From an uncultured Pontibacter sp. (GTDB taxonomy: Bacteria; Bacteroidota; Bacteroidia; Cytophagales; Hymenobacteraceae): 64,000 bases of DNA. Where the stretch lies: assembly GCF_947495565.1 (NCBI RefSeq), contig NZ_CANLZM010000004.1, positions 248,001-312,000 of the forward strand, written 5' to 3'. A model generated the notes under the pieces. It saw only the letters and a program-made list of their open reading frames with translations, was not told the origin of the DNA and made no database searches. Shown in pieces: positions 45,160 through 54,735 of this stretch. A program made the position numbers and the translations under genes. Position 1 is the stretch's first letter, and the number at the start of each line of letters is the position of its first letter.

Positions 45160-46710
45160 ATGAGTGAAGAAGAAGAAACAAGTTTTGAGCATAGACTGCT
45201 GCTGCGTCAGCTAGAGTTAAAGGATTACAAAGAGGTTAAGGAGATCATGGAGATTGTGTACTCCAGCATTGATGGCGCCTGGACCCGCAAAGAGTTCTCA
45301 AACCTGCTGAAGAAGTTTCCGGAAGGGCAGATTTGTATTGAAGACAACGGCAAAGTGGTTGCCGCTGCGCTTAGCTTGGTTATTGATTATGACGAGTATG
45401 GCGACAAGCATACGTATGATCAGATCATAGACAAAGGCTCCTTTAAAACGCATGACCCTGACGGAGACACGCTGTACGGCATTGATGTGTTTGTGCACCC
45501 TGAGTACCGCAACCTGCGTCTTGGCCGCCGCCTCTACGATGCACGCAAGGAAATATGCGAGAAACTGAACCTGCGTGGCATCATAGCCGGTGGCCGCATA
45601 CCTGGGTATAAAGATTACTCTAACAAGCTTACGCCTGCCAAGTACATCGAGATGGTGCGTAACAAGGAGCTTTCGGACCCAGTGCTTTCATTTCAGCTGA
45701 GTAACGGCTTCCATGTGCGCCGCATCCTGAAAGGTTACCTTCCCGACGATACAGATTCTAAAGCGTATGCAACGCTGCTAGAATGGATAAATGTATACTT
45801 TGAGGAGAAGGAAAAGCTTATCGGAGGGCGCAAAACGGTAGTTCGCATTGGTATTGTGCAGTGGCAGATGCGTGCCGTGAAAGACCTGGATGACTTTATG
45901 CAGCAGGTAGAATTCTTTGTGGATACGGTAAGTTCCTATAAGTCAGATATAGTGATGTTCCCGGAGTTCTTCAATGCGCCTTTAATGGCCTTGACAAACG
46001 AGGAATCCCCTTCGGAAGCGATCAGAAGTATGGCAGAGTATACCGAAGAGATTCGGGAGCGCATGGTACAGCTCGCTTTATCCTACAACATCAATATTAT
46101 TGCCGGTAGTATGCCGGAGTATTACGATAATAAGCTTTACAATGTCAGCTACTTGTGTCGCAGAGATGGCACCTATGATGCGCAGTACAAGCTACATGTT
46201 ACGCCAGACGAATCGCACTACTGGGGTATGCGTGGGGGCCATAAACTTAAGATTTTTGATACTGATATTGGTAAAATTGGTATCCTGATTTGTTACGATG
46301 TGGAGTTCCCGGAGCTGGCCCGTATGCTGTCGGACATGGACATGAAAATCCTGTTCGTGCCTTTCTGGACGGACACCAAAAATGCTTACCTGCGTGTAAG
46401 GCTATGCTCCCAGGCCAGAGCTATCGAGAATGAGTGTTATGTGGCTATTACAGGCAGTGTAGGTAACCTTCCGAGGGTGGAGAACATGGATATCCAGTAT
46501 TCTCAGTCCGCTGTCTTCTCCCCTTCCGATTTCGCCTTCCCGCACGACGCCGTGATTGCCGAAGCCACCCCTAACACGGAGATGACTTTGATTGCCGACT
46601 TGGACCTGGACTTGCTGAAGGACCTGAACACTGCTGGCAGCGTAAGAAACCTAAAAGACCGCCGTAAAGACTTGTATAGTTTAAGTTGGGTTACTCGGAA
46701 GGATGAGTAA
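45160..46710 (+). CDS. GNAT acetyltransferase / carbon-nitrogen hydrolase fusion
   Basis: A 516-residue two-domain enzyme. The N-terminal domain (about 1-220) is GNAT-like (IDVFVHPEYRNLRLGRRLYDARKEICE, the acetyl-CoA loop). The C-terminal domain (about 225-510) is a nitrilase-superfamily amidase with the triad Glu269 (FPEFFNAP), Lys344 (YKLHVTP) and Cys378 (ILICYDVEFPE). The fusion is known from bacteria, but its substrate is unsettled. It stands alone between terminators. Confidence 0.9.
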   Translation: MSEEEETSFEHRLLLRQLELKDYKEVKEIMEIVYSSIDGAWTRKEFSNLLKKFPEGQICIEDNGKVVAAALSLVIDYDEYGDKHTYDQIIDKGSFKTHDPDGDTLYGIDVFVHPEYRNLRLGRRLYDARKEICEKLNLRGIIAGGRIPGYKDYSNKLTPAKYIEMVRNKELSDPVLSFQLSNGFHVRRILKGYLPDDTDSKAYATLLEWINVYFEEKEKLIGGRKTVVRIGIVQWQMRAVKDLDDFMQQVEFFVDTVSSYKSDIVMFPEFFNAPLMALTNEESPSEAIRSMAEYTEEIRERMVQLALSYNINIIAGSMPEYYDNKLYNVSYLCRRDGTYDAQYKLHVTPDESHYWGMRGGHKLKIFDTDIGKIGILICYDVEFPELARMLSDMDMKILFVPFWTDTKNAYLRVRLCSQARAIENECYVAITGSVGNLPRVENMDIQYSQSAVFSPSDFAFPHDAVIAEATPNTEMTLIADLDLDLLKDLNTAGSVRNLKDRRKDLYSLSWVTRKDE

Positions 46711-46713
46711 CGT

Positions 46714-46760
46714 ATAAAAGAGAGCGGCTGCTATTTAATATAGCAGCCGCTCTCTTTTAT
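46714..46760. terminator. Bidirectional terminator, GNAT-hydrolase/wzz-like
   Basis: A perfect 20-bp stem (46714-46733 with 46741-46760) and 7-nt loop, between convergent genes. It also marks the left border of the polysaccharide locus. Confidence 0.85.
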
Positions 46761-46788
46761 AAAGTATACTAGGAGAGGGAATTATCAG

Positions 46789-47688
46789 TTAAATTTTCTT
46801 GCTTTTTTCAACATTAAATGCAACTATAAGACCAATTAAAAAAGCTGCAATCGTACCGATAGCTAAATACTTTACCATACTTGGTGCTGCAGGACGAGAC
46901 TGAGGCGAGAAACCAGTTACTACTTCAATATTATCTAACTGCTCTAACTCAGCTTCCAGCTTAATTTGCTGCTGATACATTGTAATGCTTTCTCTGAAGA
47001 GAGTAGTCGGGTCAAGAGGCTCACCATAAACAAATCCATTCACAGGTCCTCTAGGTGAAATAGAAGAAGTCTTCATACTATCAATTGATAAAATTTCACT
47101 CCGAAGTTTACCAACCATGCTTTCCATTTGCTTTTGCTTAATCCTCTTCTGTTTAGCGAAATAGCGGTTGTTCTCTAGGTAATCCGTAATAGCAGGCTCC
47201 ATAGAGCTGAACAACTTGTTGTCATATAAAAACAGCTCTACTCTGAAAGGTGAGCCTGTTAATATACTATCCTCCTGAACCTCATCTAAATTCCAGAAAT
47301 CCAGTTTCTTAATTTGCTCGGCAGATTGTACAGAGATATCTAAGCTTTCAGCTACTGCTTCAAAATTATCATCCTCTACCATAGATGCTAATTTCTTTAA
47401 CTGATCCTCCACAAAGTCATTTCTTATTTCAGAGAGTACAAGAGTCATGGAAGATGAGTAATAAGGCTTCGTAAGATAAAAAGCGGTCAAACTTAGTATC
47501 ACACCGGCAATAACAAAAGCAGCAATCAGCCCTTTTTTTCTTATTGTTACCTGAACAAGTGTAGAATAGCCGTTAGCAGTTTTTTTCACAATACTTTTAA
47601 CCCATCGTAGCATATCTCTTAAGTCGATTTCATCATTTGATTTACTACGTGTTGGGGGTACATCGTAATCACTTCTCTCCTTGTACAT
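46789..47688 (-). CDS. Wzz-type polysaccharide chain-length determinant
   Basis: A 299-residue inner-membrane protein with two transmembrane helices, TM1 at about 53-72 (LIAAFVIAGVILSLTAFYL) and TM2 at about 270-290, flanking a periplasmic, partly coiled-coil domain. This is the topology of Wzz/Wzc-type chain-length regulators. There is no C-terminal kinase domain. It lies at the left edge of the polysaccharide locus on the opposite strand to most of it, with the same orientation as the next glycosyltransferase. Confidence 0.8.
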   Translation of the reverse strand: MYKERSDYDVPPTRSKSNDEIDLRDMLRWVKSIVKKTANGYSTLVQVTIRKKGLIAAFVIAGVILSLTAFYLTKPYYSSSMTLVLSEIRNDFVEDQLKKLASMVEDDNFEAVAESLDISVQSAEQIKKLDFWNLDEVQEDSILTGSPFRVELFLYDNKLFSSMEPAITDYLENNRYFAKQKRIKQKQMESMVGKLRSEILSIDSMKTSSISPRGPVNGFVYGEPLDPTTLFRESITMYQQQIKLEAELEQLDNIEVVTGFSPQSRPAAPSMVKYLAIGTIAAFLIGLIVAFNVEKSKKI

Positions 47689-47798
47689 TTATATGGGCTT
47701 GCTGAATAAGATAAGGTAAAAAATAAATTATAGTAAATGAATCAGACTTAAGTGCATGATTCGGGAAGATTTTAAAAGGAATGTTTTGGTATGTAAGC

Positions 47799-48911
47799 TT
47801 ATGAAATTGTAAGCAGCTGTTTTTCTACCAAGGATTCATACAAAGCCTGGTATTTTCTGAAAACTACCTGAACGTCAAAATCCCTTTCGCACCACTCTCT
47901 GGAATTTTTAGCCATTGTCTGTAATGATTCTTGGTTATTGATTAGCCACTCGATTCTAGAAACTGCCTCTTCAGCAGAACCATATTTGAATCCATTATAA
48001 CCATCTTTTACCAAGTCAACGTTACCTACGCAATCTGATAGTAGTAAGCATTTCCCAAGACTGAGAGCTTCTAACACAGAAAAGGGCAATCCTTCCCACA
48101 GCGCAGTAGACAAGTATAGATCTGCATTCAGTAATGCCTGCAAAACATTTTCTTTCGATTGCCAGCCCGTCAGCAAAATATTTCCGGAATCTAACTGGTT
48201 TATTTGGCTTGCATCTCCTTCTCCGATCCAGATGAACCTGATATTAGGTGAGGCTGCAAAAGCACCAGCAATCTTATTAAACAATGCAGGGTTCTTTTGC
48301 TCTGTAACCCTGCCGCAAGTTACGATTGTAAAAGGGTTTGCTTCGTGTTTAAACTTTCCATCTACAAGCGTTTGAATATCAGGAATACTAGTGCCATTGT
48401 TAATATAGTTGGCTTTTATACCATTATCATTGAAAATCATAGCCTCTGATGAGGAACAACAAACTACATGCCCTGAAAGCTTATCTGCCACTTTTTCTAA
48501 AGCTATGTACAGTTTCTTCTTCTTTTTAGAAATATCTTCTCTAGCAAATGCAGCTCCGTTAGGAGTATAAATAACATTTTTAAAGCCTAAAATAAAACAA
48601 GCTAGGCGCCCTAAAAACCCAGCTTTAGAAGAGTGTAGATGTATAACATCGGCATTTACATTCCTTAACAGACGAATAAGAGAATTAAGAGCTTGAAAAT
48701 CCTTTTTGAGTTTTATTTCACGTTGAGCATCCTCCCAATATATAAACTTAGTCCCTTCAGGAAATCGGGCTTTTACTAACTCTGCTTTCATCTCTTCAAT
48801 GCGCTCTCCATGTATCACAATATGATCGCAGTTATAAGTATAGCGGGTTAAAAGGTTAATAAAATGTGCTGTACCAGAGGCGAAACACTCTACAACGTGA
48901 ATTACTCTCAT
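47799..48911 (-). CDS. Glycosyltransferase, GT4 family
   Basis: A GT-B fold sugar transferase, 370 residues from the ATG at 48911 (RVIHVVECFASGTAHFINLL). An in-frame extension to 49022 adds 37 unconserved residues in the divergent promoter region. The C-terminal donor site has FTIVTCGRVTEQKNP and the E-x7-E type motif WEGLPFSVLEALSLG. It probably transfers an activated hexose onto a lipid-linked oligosaccharide. Donor and acceptor unknown. Confidence 0.85.
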   Translation of the reverse strand: MRVIHVVECFASGTAHFINLLTRYTYNCDHIVIHGERIEEMKAELVKARFPEGTKFIYWEDAQREIKLKKDFQALNSLIRLLRNVNADVIHLHSSKAGFLGRLACFILGFKNVIYTPNGAAFAREDISKKKKKLYIALEKVADKLSGHVVCCSSSEAMIFNDNGIKANYINNGTSIPDIQTLVDGKFKHEANPFTIVTCGRVTEQKNPALFNKIAGAFAASPNIRFIWIGEGDASQINQLDSGNILLTGWQSKENVLQALLNADLYLSTALWEGLPFSVLEALSLGKCLLLSDCVGNVDLVKDGYNGFKYGSAEEAVSRIEWLINNQESLQTMAKNSREWCERDFDVQVVFRKYQALYESLVEKQLLTIS

Positions 48912-49069
48912 CAAACTCTTACTGTGGATAGGGTGCAAAATTAATAATATAATTTTAGAAATCAGAAGCAGTTTAAGTGAGACATTAGCGCCATTGTATT
49001 TTAAATTCTCAATCAATATCACTGCTGGTATAGATCAAATTCACATTTTAACAGTTCCTGCTATTTAGT

Positions 49070-49077
49070 TATCTTTG
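49070..49077 (+). promoter_or_regulatory. Candidate -7 box of the polysaccharide operon
   Basis: TATCTTTG, a perfect TAnnTTTG, about 60 bp upstream of the flippase ATG. No clear TTG in the -33 region. It could drive the plus-strand genes from 49136 to 57457. Confidence 0.4.
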
Positions 49078-49135
49078 TCTCCTTTTATAAAGTACAATAA
49101 GCAAAGCATTGATTTGCTTATATTTTCTGTTTACT

Positions 49136-50611
49136 ATGATAAAAATTCTGAGCAAATATGATAAGCAAAGAAGTAAACTTTTAAAGTCACCTAATTTTAA
49201 AAACGCCTATTGGAGCGTAGCTGATGTAATAGTATACCCCATCATGTATTTGCTTGCTACTCCTGTATTTCTGAAGTACTTAGGTGCTGAAATGTATGGT
49301 TTATGGATGCTTATAAACTCTCTTATTGCAAGTATTGGGGTATTAAATGGTGGCTTAAGTGATGCTACCATTAAGTTTATTTCCAAATACCGGGCGCTTG
49401 AAGACCATAGCAGCATCATTAGAATTTTTAGGGCTACCTACAGTATTACGTTAGTTGTATTTGCATTAGCAGTAGGTATTGTATTACTAACCTCTAAGTG
49501 GCTAGTAAGCTCAGGAATGTTCGTAATAACTCCTGCCTTGCGTTTAGAGGCGGTATTAGCAATGCAAATAGCTACAATTGCATTCTCTTTGAAATTATTA
49601 GAGCAGATATTCTTTGCGTATTTCAAAGCTTATGAAAGATACGATATATATTCTAAGATTTCTATTGTTTCCAAGGCAGTGGCACTCACTACAGGTGTTA
49701 TACTTGTTTTAAACGGATTTTCACTCTCCGCATTACTTTTAGGTAATGTAATTGTGCTTTTTATATCTATTCTTTTACAAAGCACACTTGTAGGGCAGAA
49801 GCTTGGGTACAGTGCTTTTATTCCATATTTTAACAAACAAACAGTAGTTGAGGTCTTTAGCTTTAGCTCCTGGGCGTGGATCCAGACGATCATTAGCGTT
49901 TTTTCAGCGCATTTAGACAGGTATATAGTAGCCGCTGCTGTTAGTGTAGAGGCGCTTGCATACTATTCGATAGGCTTACTGGTTGCTACGCAAATCCACA
50001 ATGTTTTTGCAGCCGGATCTGGATTTATATTTCCTCTAATTACGAAAAGAATAGAACAGAATATTGAGATAAAGCCAATTTACTACCGCATGCAACTGAT
50101 TGTAATTTCTACAGGCATATTATGCATTGCATGTTTAGTGTTCGTGCAGGATATTGCCTTTACCCTTTGGCTAGGCCCAGAAAGCTACGCTTTGGCTGAA
50201 AGCTTTATTACCTGGTTTCTTTGCTTCGAAGTATTACTTATCACATCAATTATACCTTACTATTACCTAATAGCATCAGGGCATATAAAGCTCAATACAT
50301 TTATTATGGGTATTAATACAGTAGCTACTGCTTTAGCAATGGTTATATTATTTAAATTCTATGGAGAGGAAGGCTTGGTTTGGGGTAAAATTATTATCAT
50401 CATGGCCACTTCACCCTTTTTATATAATGTATTACACAGGCGAGTTTTACAAGATTTTGATTTGTTTGCAGGTATTAAGTTAATGCTCCCGAGTTTAGCC
50501 ATGGTAGCGTTTATTTTGGCACCATCCATCCTTTTTAAATTAATGGCACTTGGTATATGCTTCCTCTTGTTATATATTGTTCTAGTAAAAAAGCTAAAAG
50601 CTGCTGCTTGA
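49136..50611 (+). CDS. Wzx-type flippase / polysaccharide exporter
   Basis: A 491-residue membrane protein of the MATE/MOP exporter superfamily with about 12-14 hydrophobic helices (for example VIVYPIMYLLATPVFLKYLG, SVEALAYYSIGLLVATQI). It is expected to flip undecaprenyl-linked oligosaccharide units across the inner membrane. The ATG at 49136 is preferred over a TTG at 49109. It is the first gene of the plus-strand polysaccharide run. Confidence 0.85.
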   Translation: MIKILSKYDKQRSKLLKSPNFKNAYWSVADVIVYPIMYLLATPVFLKYLGAEMYGLWMLINSLIASIGVLNGGLSDATIKFISKYRALEDHSSIIRIFRATYSITLVVFALAVGIVLLTSKWLVSSGMFVITPALRLEAVLAMQIATIAFSLKLLEQIFFAYFKAYERYDIYSKISIVSKAVALTTGVILVLNGFSLSALLLGNVIVLFISILLQSTLVGQKLGYSAFIPYFNKQTVVEVFSFSSWAWIQTIISVFSAHLDRYIVAAAVSVEALAYYSIGLLVATQIHNVFAAGSGFIFPLITKRIEQNIEIKPIYYRMQLIVISTGILCIACLVFVQDIAFTLWLGPESYALAESFITWFLCFEVLLITSIIPYYYLIASGHIKLNTFIMGINTVATALAMVILFKFYGEEGLVWGKIIIIMATSPFLYNVLHRRVLQDFDLFAGIKLMLPSLAMVAFILAPSILFKLMALGICFLLLYIVLVKKLKAAA

Positions 50612-50685
50612 TAATATTAGTTAATACGAGCCTTGATAACGATTATGCTTTTATAAGAGCTACTAAATAATTCAATTCTAAGTTT

Positions 50686-51792
50686 GTGAAAATCCTTTAT
50701 GATCATCAAATATTTTCCATGCAGTCGTATGGCGGTATATCCAGGTACTTCTTTGAGTTAATGAAACAGTTTAAAGAAAACCGTAAAGTAGAATTTGATA
50801 TAGGGGTTAAGTTTTCTAACAATGAATATCTACGCAATTTTAAAGCACATTCTATTACACCTTTCTTTCCAAATACAAACTTTACAGGCAAGGGCAGAAT
50901 AGTATATAAGTATAATCAATTTATTACAGACATACTTTTAAGGAAAAATAGCTACGACTTGGTGCACCCTACTTATTATGATGCGGCCATAGTTCCTAAA
51001 TTAAGGAAAACTCCTTTTGTACTAACCTGCCACGACCTAATACATGAGTATTACAAAGGTAAATACACAGGCCTTGGCGACGTTGACCTAAACCAGAAAA
51101 AAAAGCTAATTGAGCAGGCTGCTGCAATTATTGCCGTTTCTGAAAATACCAAGAAAGACATTATAGCATTCTATAACTTATCTCCTGATAAAATTAAAGT
51201 AACACACCTAGCAAGTTCTCTTAACATTGCCGATATCAGAAAACCTCAAGATAACCAATTGCCTGAACAGTATTTACTTTACGTTGGAAACAGATCACTT
51301 TACAAAAATTTTGAAAGCTATTTGAAAGCAATATGCCCGTTAATGTCTGCTAGCCCTGATTTAAAATTAATATGTGCAGGAGGCGGTGCTTTTACAAAAG
51401 AAGAGCAATCACTTATAAAAAACTACAGATTAGGAGAACAAGTAAAGCAAGTCTCTGTGAATGACAGTTTTCTTGCAGTGCTGTATAAATATGCCTTAGC
51501 CTTTGTATTCCCTTCATTATACGAAGGATTTGGAATACCAACTTTAGAAGCATTTTCTTGCGGATGCCCTGTCTTGTTAAGCAATTCCTCTTCGTTACCT
51601 GAAGTTGGCTCAGATGCAGCACTTTACTTTGACCCAACATCAGCAGAAAGTATGTTGCAAGCCACCAAAGAAATCATTGACAATAAAACCCTTAGAGATA
51701 CTTTATCGGTGAAAGGAACAGAGCGAAGCAAACAATTTTCATGGGAAACCACTGCACAGCTAACTTATGAAGTATACAAAGCTATTGCCTGA
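50686..51792 (+). CDS. Glycosyltransferase, GT4 family
   Basis: A 368-residue GT-B glycosyltransferase. N-terminal acceptor domain: MKILYDHQIFSMQSYGGISRYF and FVLTCHDLIHEYY. Donor domain: YLLYVGNRSLYKNFESYL and the motif SLYEGFGIPTLEAFSCGCPVLLS, with the two conserved Glu. The nearest relatives of this layout are mannosyltransferase-like, but that is only suggestive. The start codon is GTG; no ATG fits before the conserved N-terminus. Confidence 0.88.
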   Translation: MKILYDHQIFSMQSYGGISRYFFELMKQFKENRKVEFDIGVKFSNNEYLRNFKAHSITPFFPNTNFTGKGRIVYKYNQFITDILLRKNSYDLVHPTYYDAAIVPKLRKTPFVLTCHDLIHEYYKGKYTGLGDVDLNQKKKLIEQAAAIIAVSENTKKDIIAFYNLSPDKIKVTHLASSLNIADIRKPQDNQLPEQYLLYVGNRSLYKNFESYLKAICPLMSASPDLKLICAGGGAFTKEEQSLIKNYRLGEQVKQVSVNDSFLAVLYKYALAFVFPSLYEGFGIPTLEAFSCGCPVLLSNSSSLPEVGSDAALYFDPTSAESMLQATKEIIDNKTLRDTLSVKGTERSKQFSWETTAQLTYEVYKAIA

Positions 51793-51826
51793 AGTATAGA
51801 ATTTATTACTTATCGAACACCTAATT

Positions 51827-52672
51827 ATGGCTCATAGATTGCAAGGCGGCTATCGCTTGAACAAAAAACCAGTTAATGAATGTAATGATATTCTGATATC
51901 GGTAATTACCATAGTGTACAATGGTGATAAATACCTAGAGCAAACTATTCAGAGTGTTCTTAATCAAACTTATAATAATGTAGAATACATTATTGTGGAT
52001 GGCGGCTCTACTGACAATACACTAGAAATTATCAGGAAGTATGATAGCCGGATAGCGTATTGGATAAGTGAGCCTGACAAAGGCATCAGCGATGCCTTTA
52101 ACAAAGGAATTGCCTTGGCTACAGGCCAACTTATTGGTATTCTGAATGCTGATGATTGGTATGCACCTGAAGCTTTTACAAAAATTGCGGCGCATTACGA
52201 ACCTGATAGTATTATACATGGAAACAACCAATATTGGAATCAAGATGGTAGTAAAGCTCACCAAGCTGCGCCAAATTTAGAGTTGTTGACATCAGAAATG
52301 AGCTTAAACCACCCTACTGTGTTTGTGTCTAAGTCGCTTTACCAAAAGTATAAAACCTTTGACTTGAGATACAAACTAGCAATGGATTATCACCTTTTAT
52401 TACGCTTGTATGTTTCAGGCTCTAAATTTATTTATGTTGATTCTGTTATAACAAATATGAGGCTTGGTGGCTTATCTGCAAACATTGTTGGGTGTTACTA
52501 CGAAGTTTACAGAGCTAAAAATGAAGTATTAGGTAAAAAGCTCTCCCATAAAATCTACCTGTACTGGACTCTTCTGAGATATAAGATTTCAAGTAATCTA
52601 TCAAGAACTCCTCTGTCTTTTATAAACTCATTGTATAGAAACTATATCTCTCCAATAAAGAAGCAATATTAA
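51827..52672 (+). CDS. Glycosyltransferase, GT2 family
   Basis: A 281-residue GT-A enzyme. ISVITIVYNGDKYLEQTIQSVLNQTY is the classical GT2 start, followed by IIVDGGSTDNTLEII and the metal/nucleotide motif GILNADDWYAPEAF. A His-containing stretch SLNHPTVFVSKSLY follows. The family includes WcaA-like enzymes that add sugars to repeat units. Donor unknown. It belongs to the polysaccharide run. Confidence 0.88.
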   Translation: MAHRLQGGYRLNKKPVNECNDILISVITIVYNGDKYLEQTIQSVLNQTYNNVEYIIVDGGSTDNTLEIIRKYDSRIAYWISEPDKGISDAFNKGIALATGQLIGILNADDWYAPEAFTKIAAHYEPDSIIHGNNQYWNQDGSKAHQAAPNLELLTSEMSLNHPTVFVSKSLYQKYKTFDLRYKLAMDYHLLLRLYVSGSKFIYVDSVITNMRLGGLSANIVGCYYEVYRAKNEVLGKKLSHKIYLYWTLLRYKISSNLSRTPLSFINSLYRNYISPIKKQY

Positions 52673-52754
52673 GCATTGAGTGCATTATTTTATTTAATTT
52701 CACGTCAAACCAGCAGCATAAGCCATAAAAGCACCAAGCGATGCTAACTTTAAA

Positions 52755-53945
52755 ATGCGACTAAAAGTTAACTGCTTCAGTATTTACTTATTTGTTTTCT
52801 TTCTGCTCCTTAACTTCCAGACACTGGGACTGACAGGTTGGATAAAAGATGAAGAGTCTTCCATAAAGCTATATCACCTGTTTTCTGTTTTTTTTATTCC
52901 ATGCCTATTGTTGGTAGGGAGCAGAAACGCATTGTTTAAAATGCCGTTTTTTATTCTTGAATATTTTATCGGAATTATTCTTATATCTCTTCTGCTGTTT
53001 TTGATTTATCCGTTTAACAGACTGCTGTTAAATCATGTATTCGCTTTCTATGCCTTTTTTATCGGTTACCATCTGGCAAGAATTCTAAGTACGGAGGAGA
53101 TTTTCTCTAAGCTGCGCCAAGTTGTATTGGTTGTTTCTATAATTATAGTGGGCAAGTTACTCTTCCACATCCCCGAAATCAGAAATTTCATGAAAGCTCC
53201 GGATGGCCACCCCGATATTTACACTATATATGGAGGTGGCACTAATCTGGAGGCAACTTGGTTGGGACTTAACTCTGCTATCTTCGTCAACAGAAAAAGA
53301 CTTTTCTACATACTCCTGATAATAACGTTTCTGGTTAGCATTTTATATGCTTCTAGAGTAGGCGTGGTCATAGCATTTTTGGTTGCAGGCTTTAAATTCA
53401 TATCTTCTGCCACATCCTACAAAGAAAGAAAGTCTATCATTGCGCTTTCAGTACTTGCCGCTGTGGCCTTTATCATCTTGGTTGATCTGGATAATCTTGC
53501 CGAGAAGGTATACGCCTTAAAACGATTCACTGATTTTGGAGACAGTTCCGACAAGGGAATGGCCGGAAGATTTGCCATGTGGCAATACTATGGCACAGCC
53601 CTGTGGGAAAGCAAACTCATGGGCTACGGTGCAGGAAACGGCATGTATGCCATTGAGTCAGTTTCTGGCAATGACTACCCAGAAGACAATCTCCACAATC
53701 TATACATGCAAATTTTATTGGAGTTTGGGTGTTTAGGATTACTACTATACTTGATAATAGTCTACAATATCAGCTTTAAAGCTTTCAAAGCTCGGTTAGT
53801 TAACCCTATAGCAATCGTTTTGCTGATTTATTTCATAGCATCCCTTATTCAATTCAGAGGCACAGATGCATTAATATGGTTTTTTATGGGTATTTTTTTA
53901 CAAACTGACTCAAACAGAGTAAATTTTGCATCGAATGAAGCGTGA
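52755..53945 (+). CDS. Wzy-like O-antigen polymerase
   Basis: A 396-residue integral membrane protein with about ten hydrophobic segments and a long periplasmic loop near the C-terminus (GMAGRFAMWQYYGTALWESKLMGYGAGNGMYAIES, then DNLHNLYMQILLEFG). The loop pattern, including the H/N residues after DN, is that of the Wzy_C (O-antigen ligase/polymerase) family. Role inferred: polymerising repeat units. The next gene overlaps its end by 11 nt. Confidence 0.75.
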   Translation: MRLKVNCFSIYLFVFFLLLNFQTLGLTGWIKDEESSIKLYHLFSVFFIPCLLLVGSRNALFKMPFFILEYFIGIILISLLLFLIYPFNRLLLNHVFAFYAFFIGYHLARILSTEEIFSKLRQVVLVVSIIIVGKLLFHIPEIRNFMKAPDGHPDIYTIYGGGTNLEATWLGLNSAIFVNRKRLFYILLIITFLVSILYASRVGVVIAFLVAGFKFISSATSYKERKSIIALSVLAAVAFIILVDLDNLAEKVYALKRFTDFGDSSDKGMAGRFAMWQYYGTALWESKLMGYGAGNGMYAIESVSGNDYPEDNLHNLYMQILLEFGCLGLLLYLIIVYNISFKAFKARLVNPIAIVLLIYFIASLIQFRGTDALIWFFMGIFLQTDSNRVNFASNEA

Positions 53946-54735
53946 TATTGTTGTCCTGATCCCTCATTATAACAATCCGGCAGGTCTTCGAAAGTCTTTG
54001 GCTAGTATAGAATATACTATGCCGATCGATGTGTTGATTGTTGACGATGGAAGTTCTAAGAAGCCCGATGAGCAAGGCCTACATGAGCTCTTTAAAGGAA
54101 AGCTGAACTTAAACTTCATATATAATAAGGTTAACCAAGGAATAGAAGGCACGCTTAATATAGGCTTAAAGTATATTCAAGAGCAAATGGCTATACAGTA
54201 TATAGCCCGACTTGATTGCGGAGACACCTGCAACCCACTTAGATTTATAAAGCAAAAGCAGATTTTAGATGATTACCCGGATTTTTACTTAATCGGATCC
54301 TGGGTTGATTTTGTAGACGATTCTGGCAGGAAAATATATACCTATAAAGCTCCGAGCAATCATAAAGACATAGTTAACAATATGTTCTTGAAATGCAGCT
54401 TTATACACCCCTCCGTAATGTTTCGAGCTGCTGCACTGCATAAGATAGGCTTATATCCTACAAAGTATAAAGCAGCTGAGGATTATGCCTTTTTCTTTAA
54501 CTTTGTAAAAACATATAAAACCCACATAATTCAGGAGGTTCTGACATATTGTGAGGTTAATTATGGAGGCATTTCGGTTACTAAGCGTAACACGCAGCTT
54601 AACAGTAAACTTAAGATATTGTATGATAACAAAGCGGCTTCCCCTTATTTTATACTTGGTTTAGCTCGAAACTTTATGCTTAAATTTATTCCCTATACAA
54701 TAGTTGCTAAAGCAAAAGCTTTGTTATTAAAATGA
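53935..54735 (+). CDS. Glycosyltransferase, GT2 family
   Basis: A 266-residue GT-A glycosyltransferase. DIVVLIPHYNNPAGLRKSLAS and VLIVDDGSSKKP are GT2 hallmarks; the acidic motif is IARLDCGDTCNPLRF, a DxD-like site. KCSFIHPSVMFRAAAL follows. I choose the ATG at 53935, not the in-frame TTG at 53926, because conservation starts at once; it overlaps the polymerase stop by 11 nt, so translation is likely coupled. Confidence 0.85.
   Translation: MKRDIVVLIPHYNNPAGLRKSLASIEYTMPIDVLIVDDGSSKKPDEQGLHELFKGKLNLNFIYNKVNQGIEGTLNIGLKYIQEQMAIQYIARLDCGDTCNPLRFIKQKQILDDYPDFYLIGSWVDFVDDSGRKIYTYKAPSNHKDIVNNMFLKCSFIHPSVMFRAAALHKIGLYPTKYKAAEDYAFFFNFVKTYKTHIIQEVLTYCEVNYGGISVTKRNTQLNSKLKILYDNKAASPYFILGLARNFMLKFIPYTIVAKAKALLLK

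Noticed and set aside
48912..49022. Extended start of the GT4 gene at 47799-48911
   Set aside because: The 37 extra residues are hydrophobic, unlike the family, and lie in the divergent promoter region.
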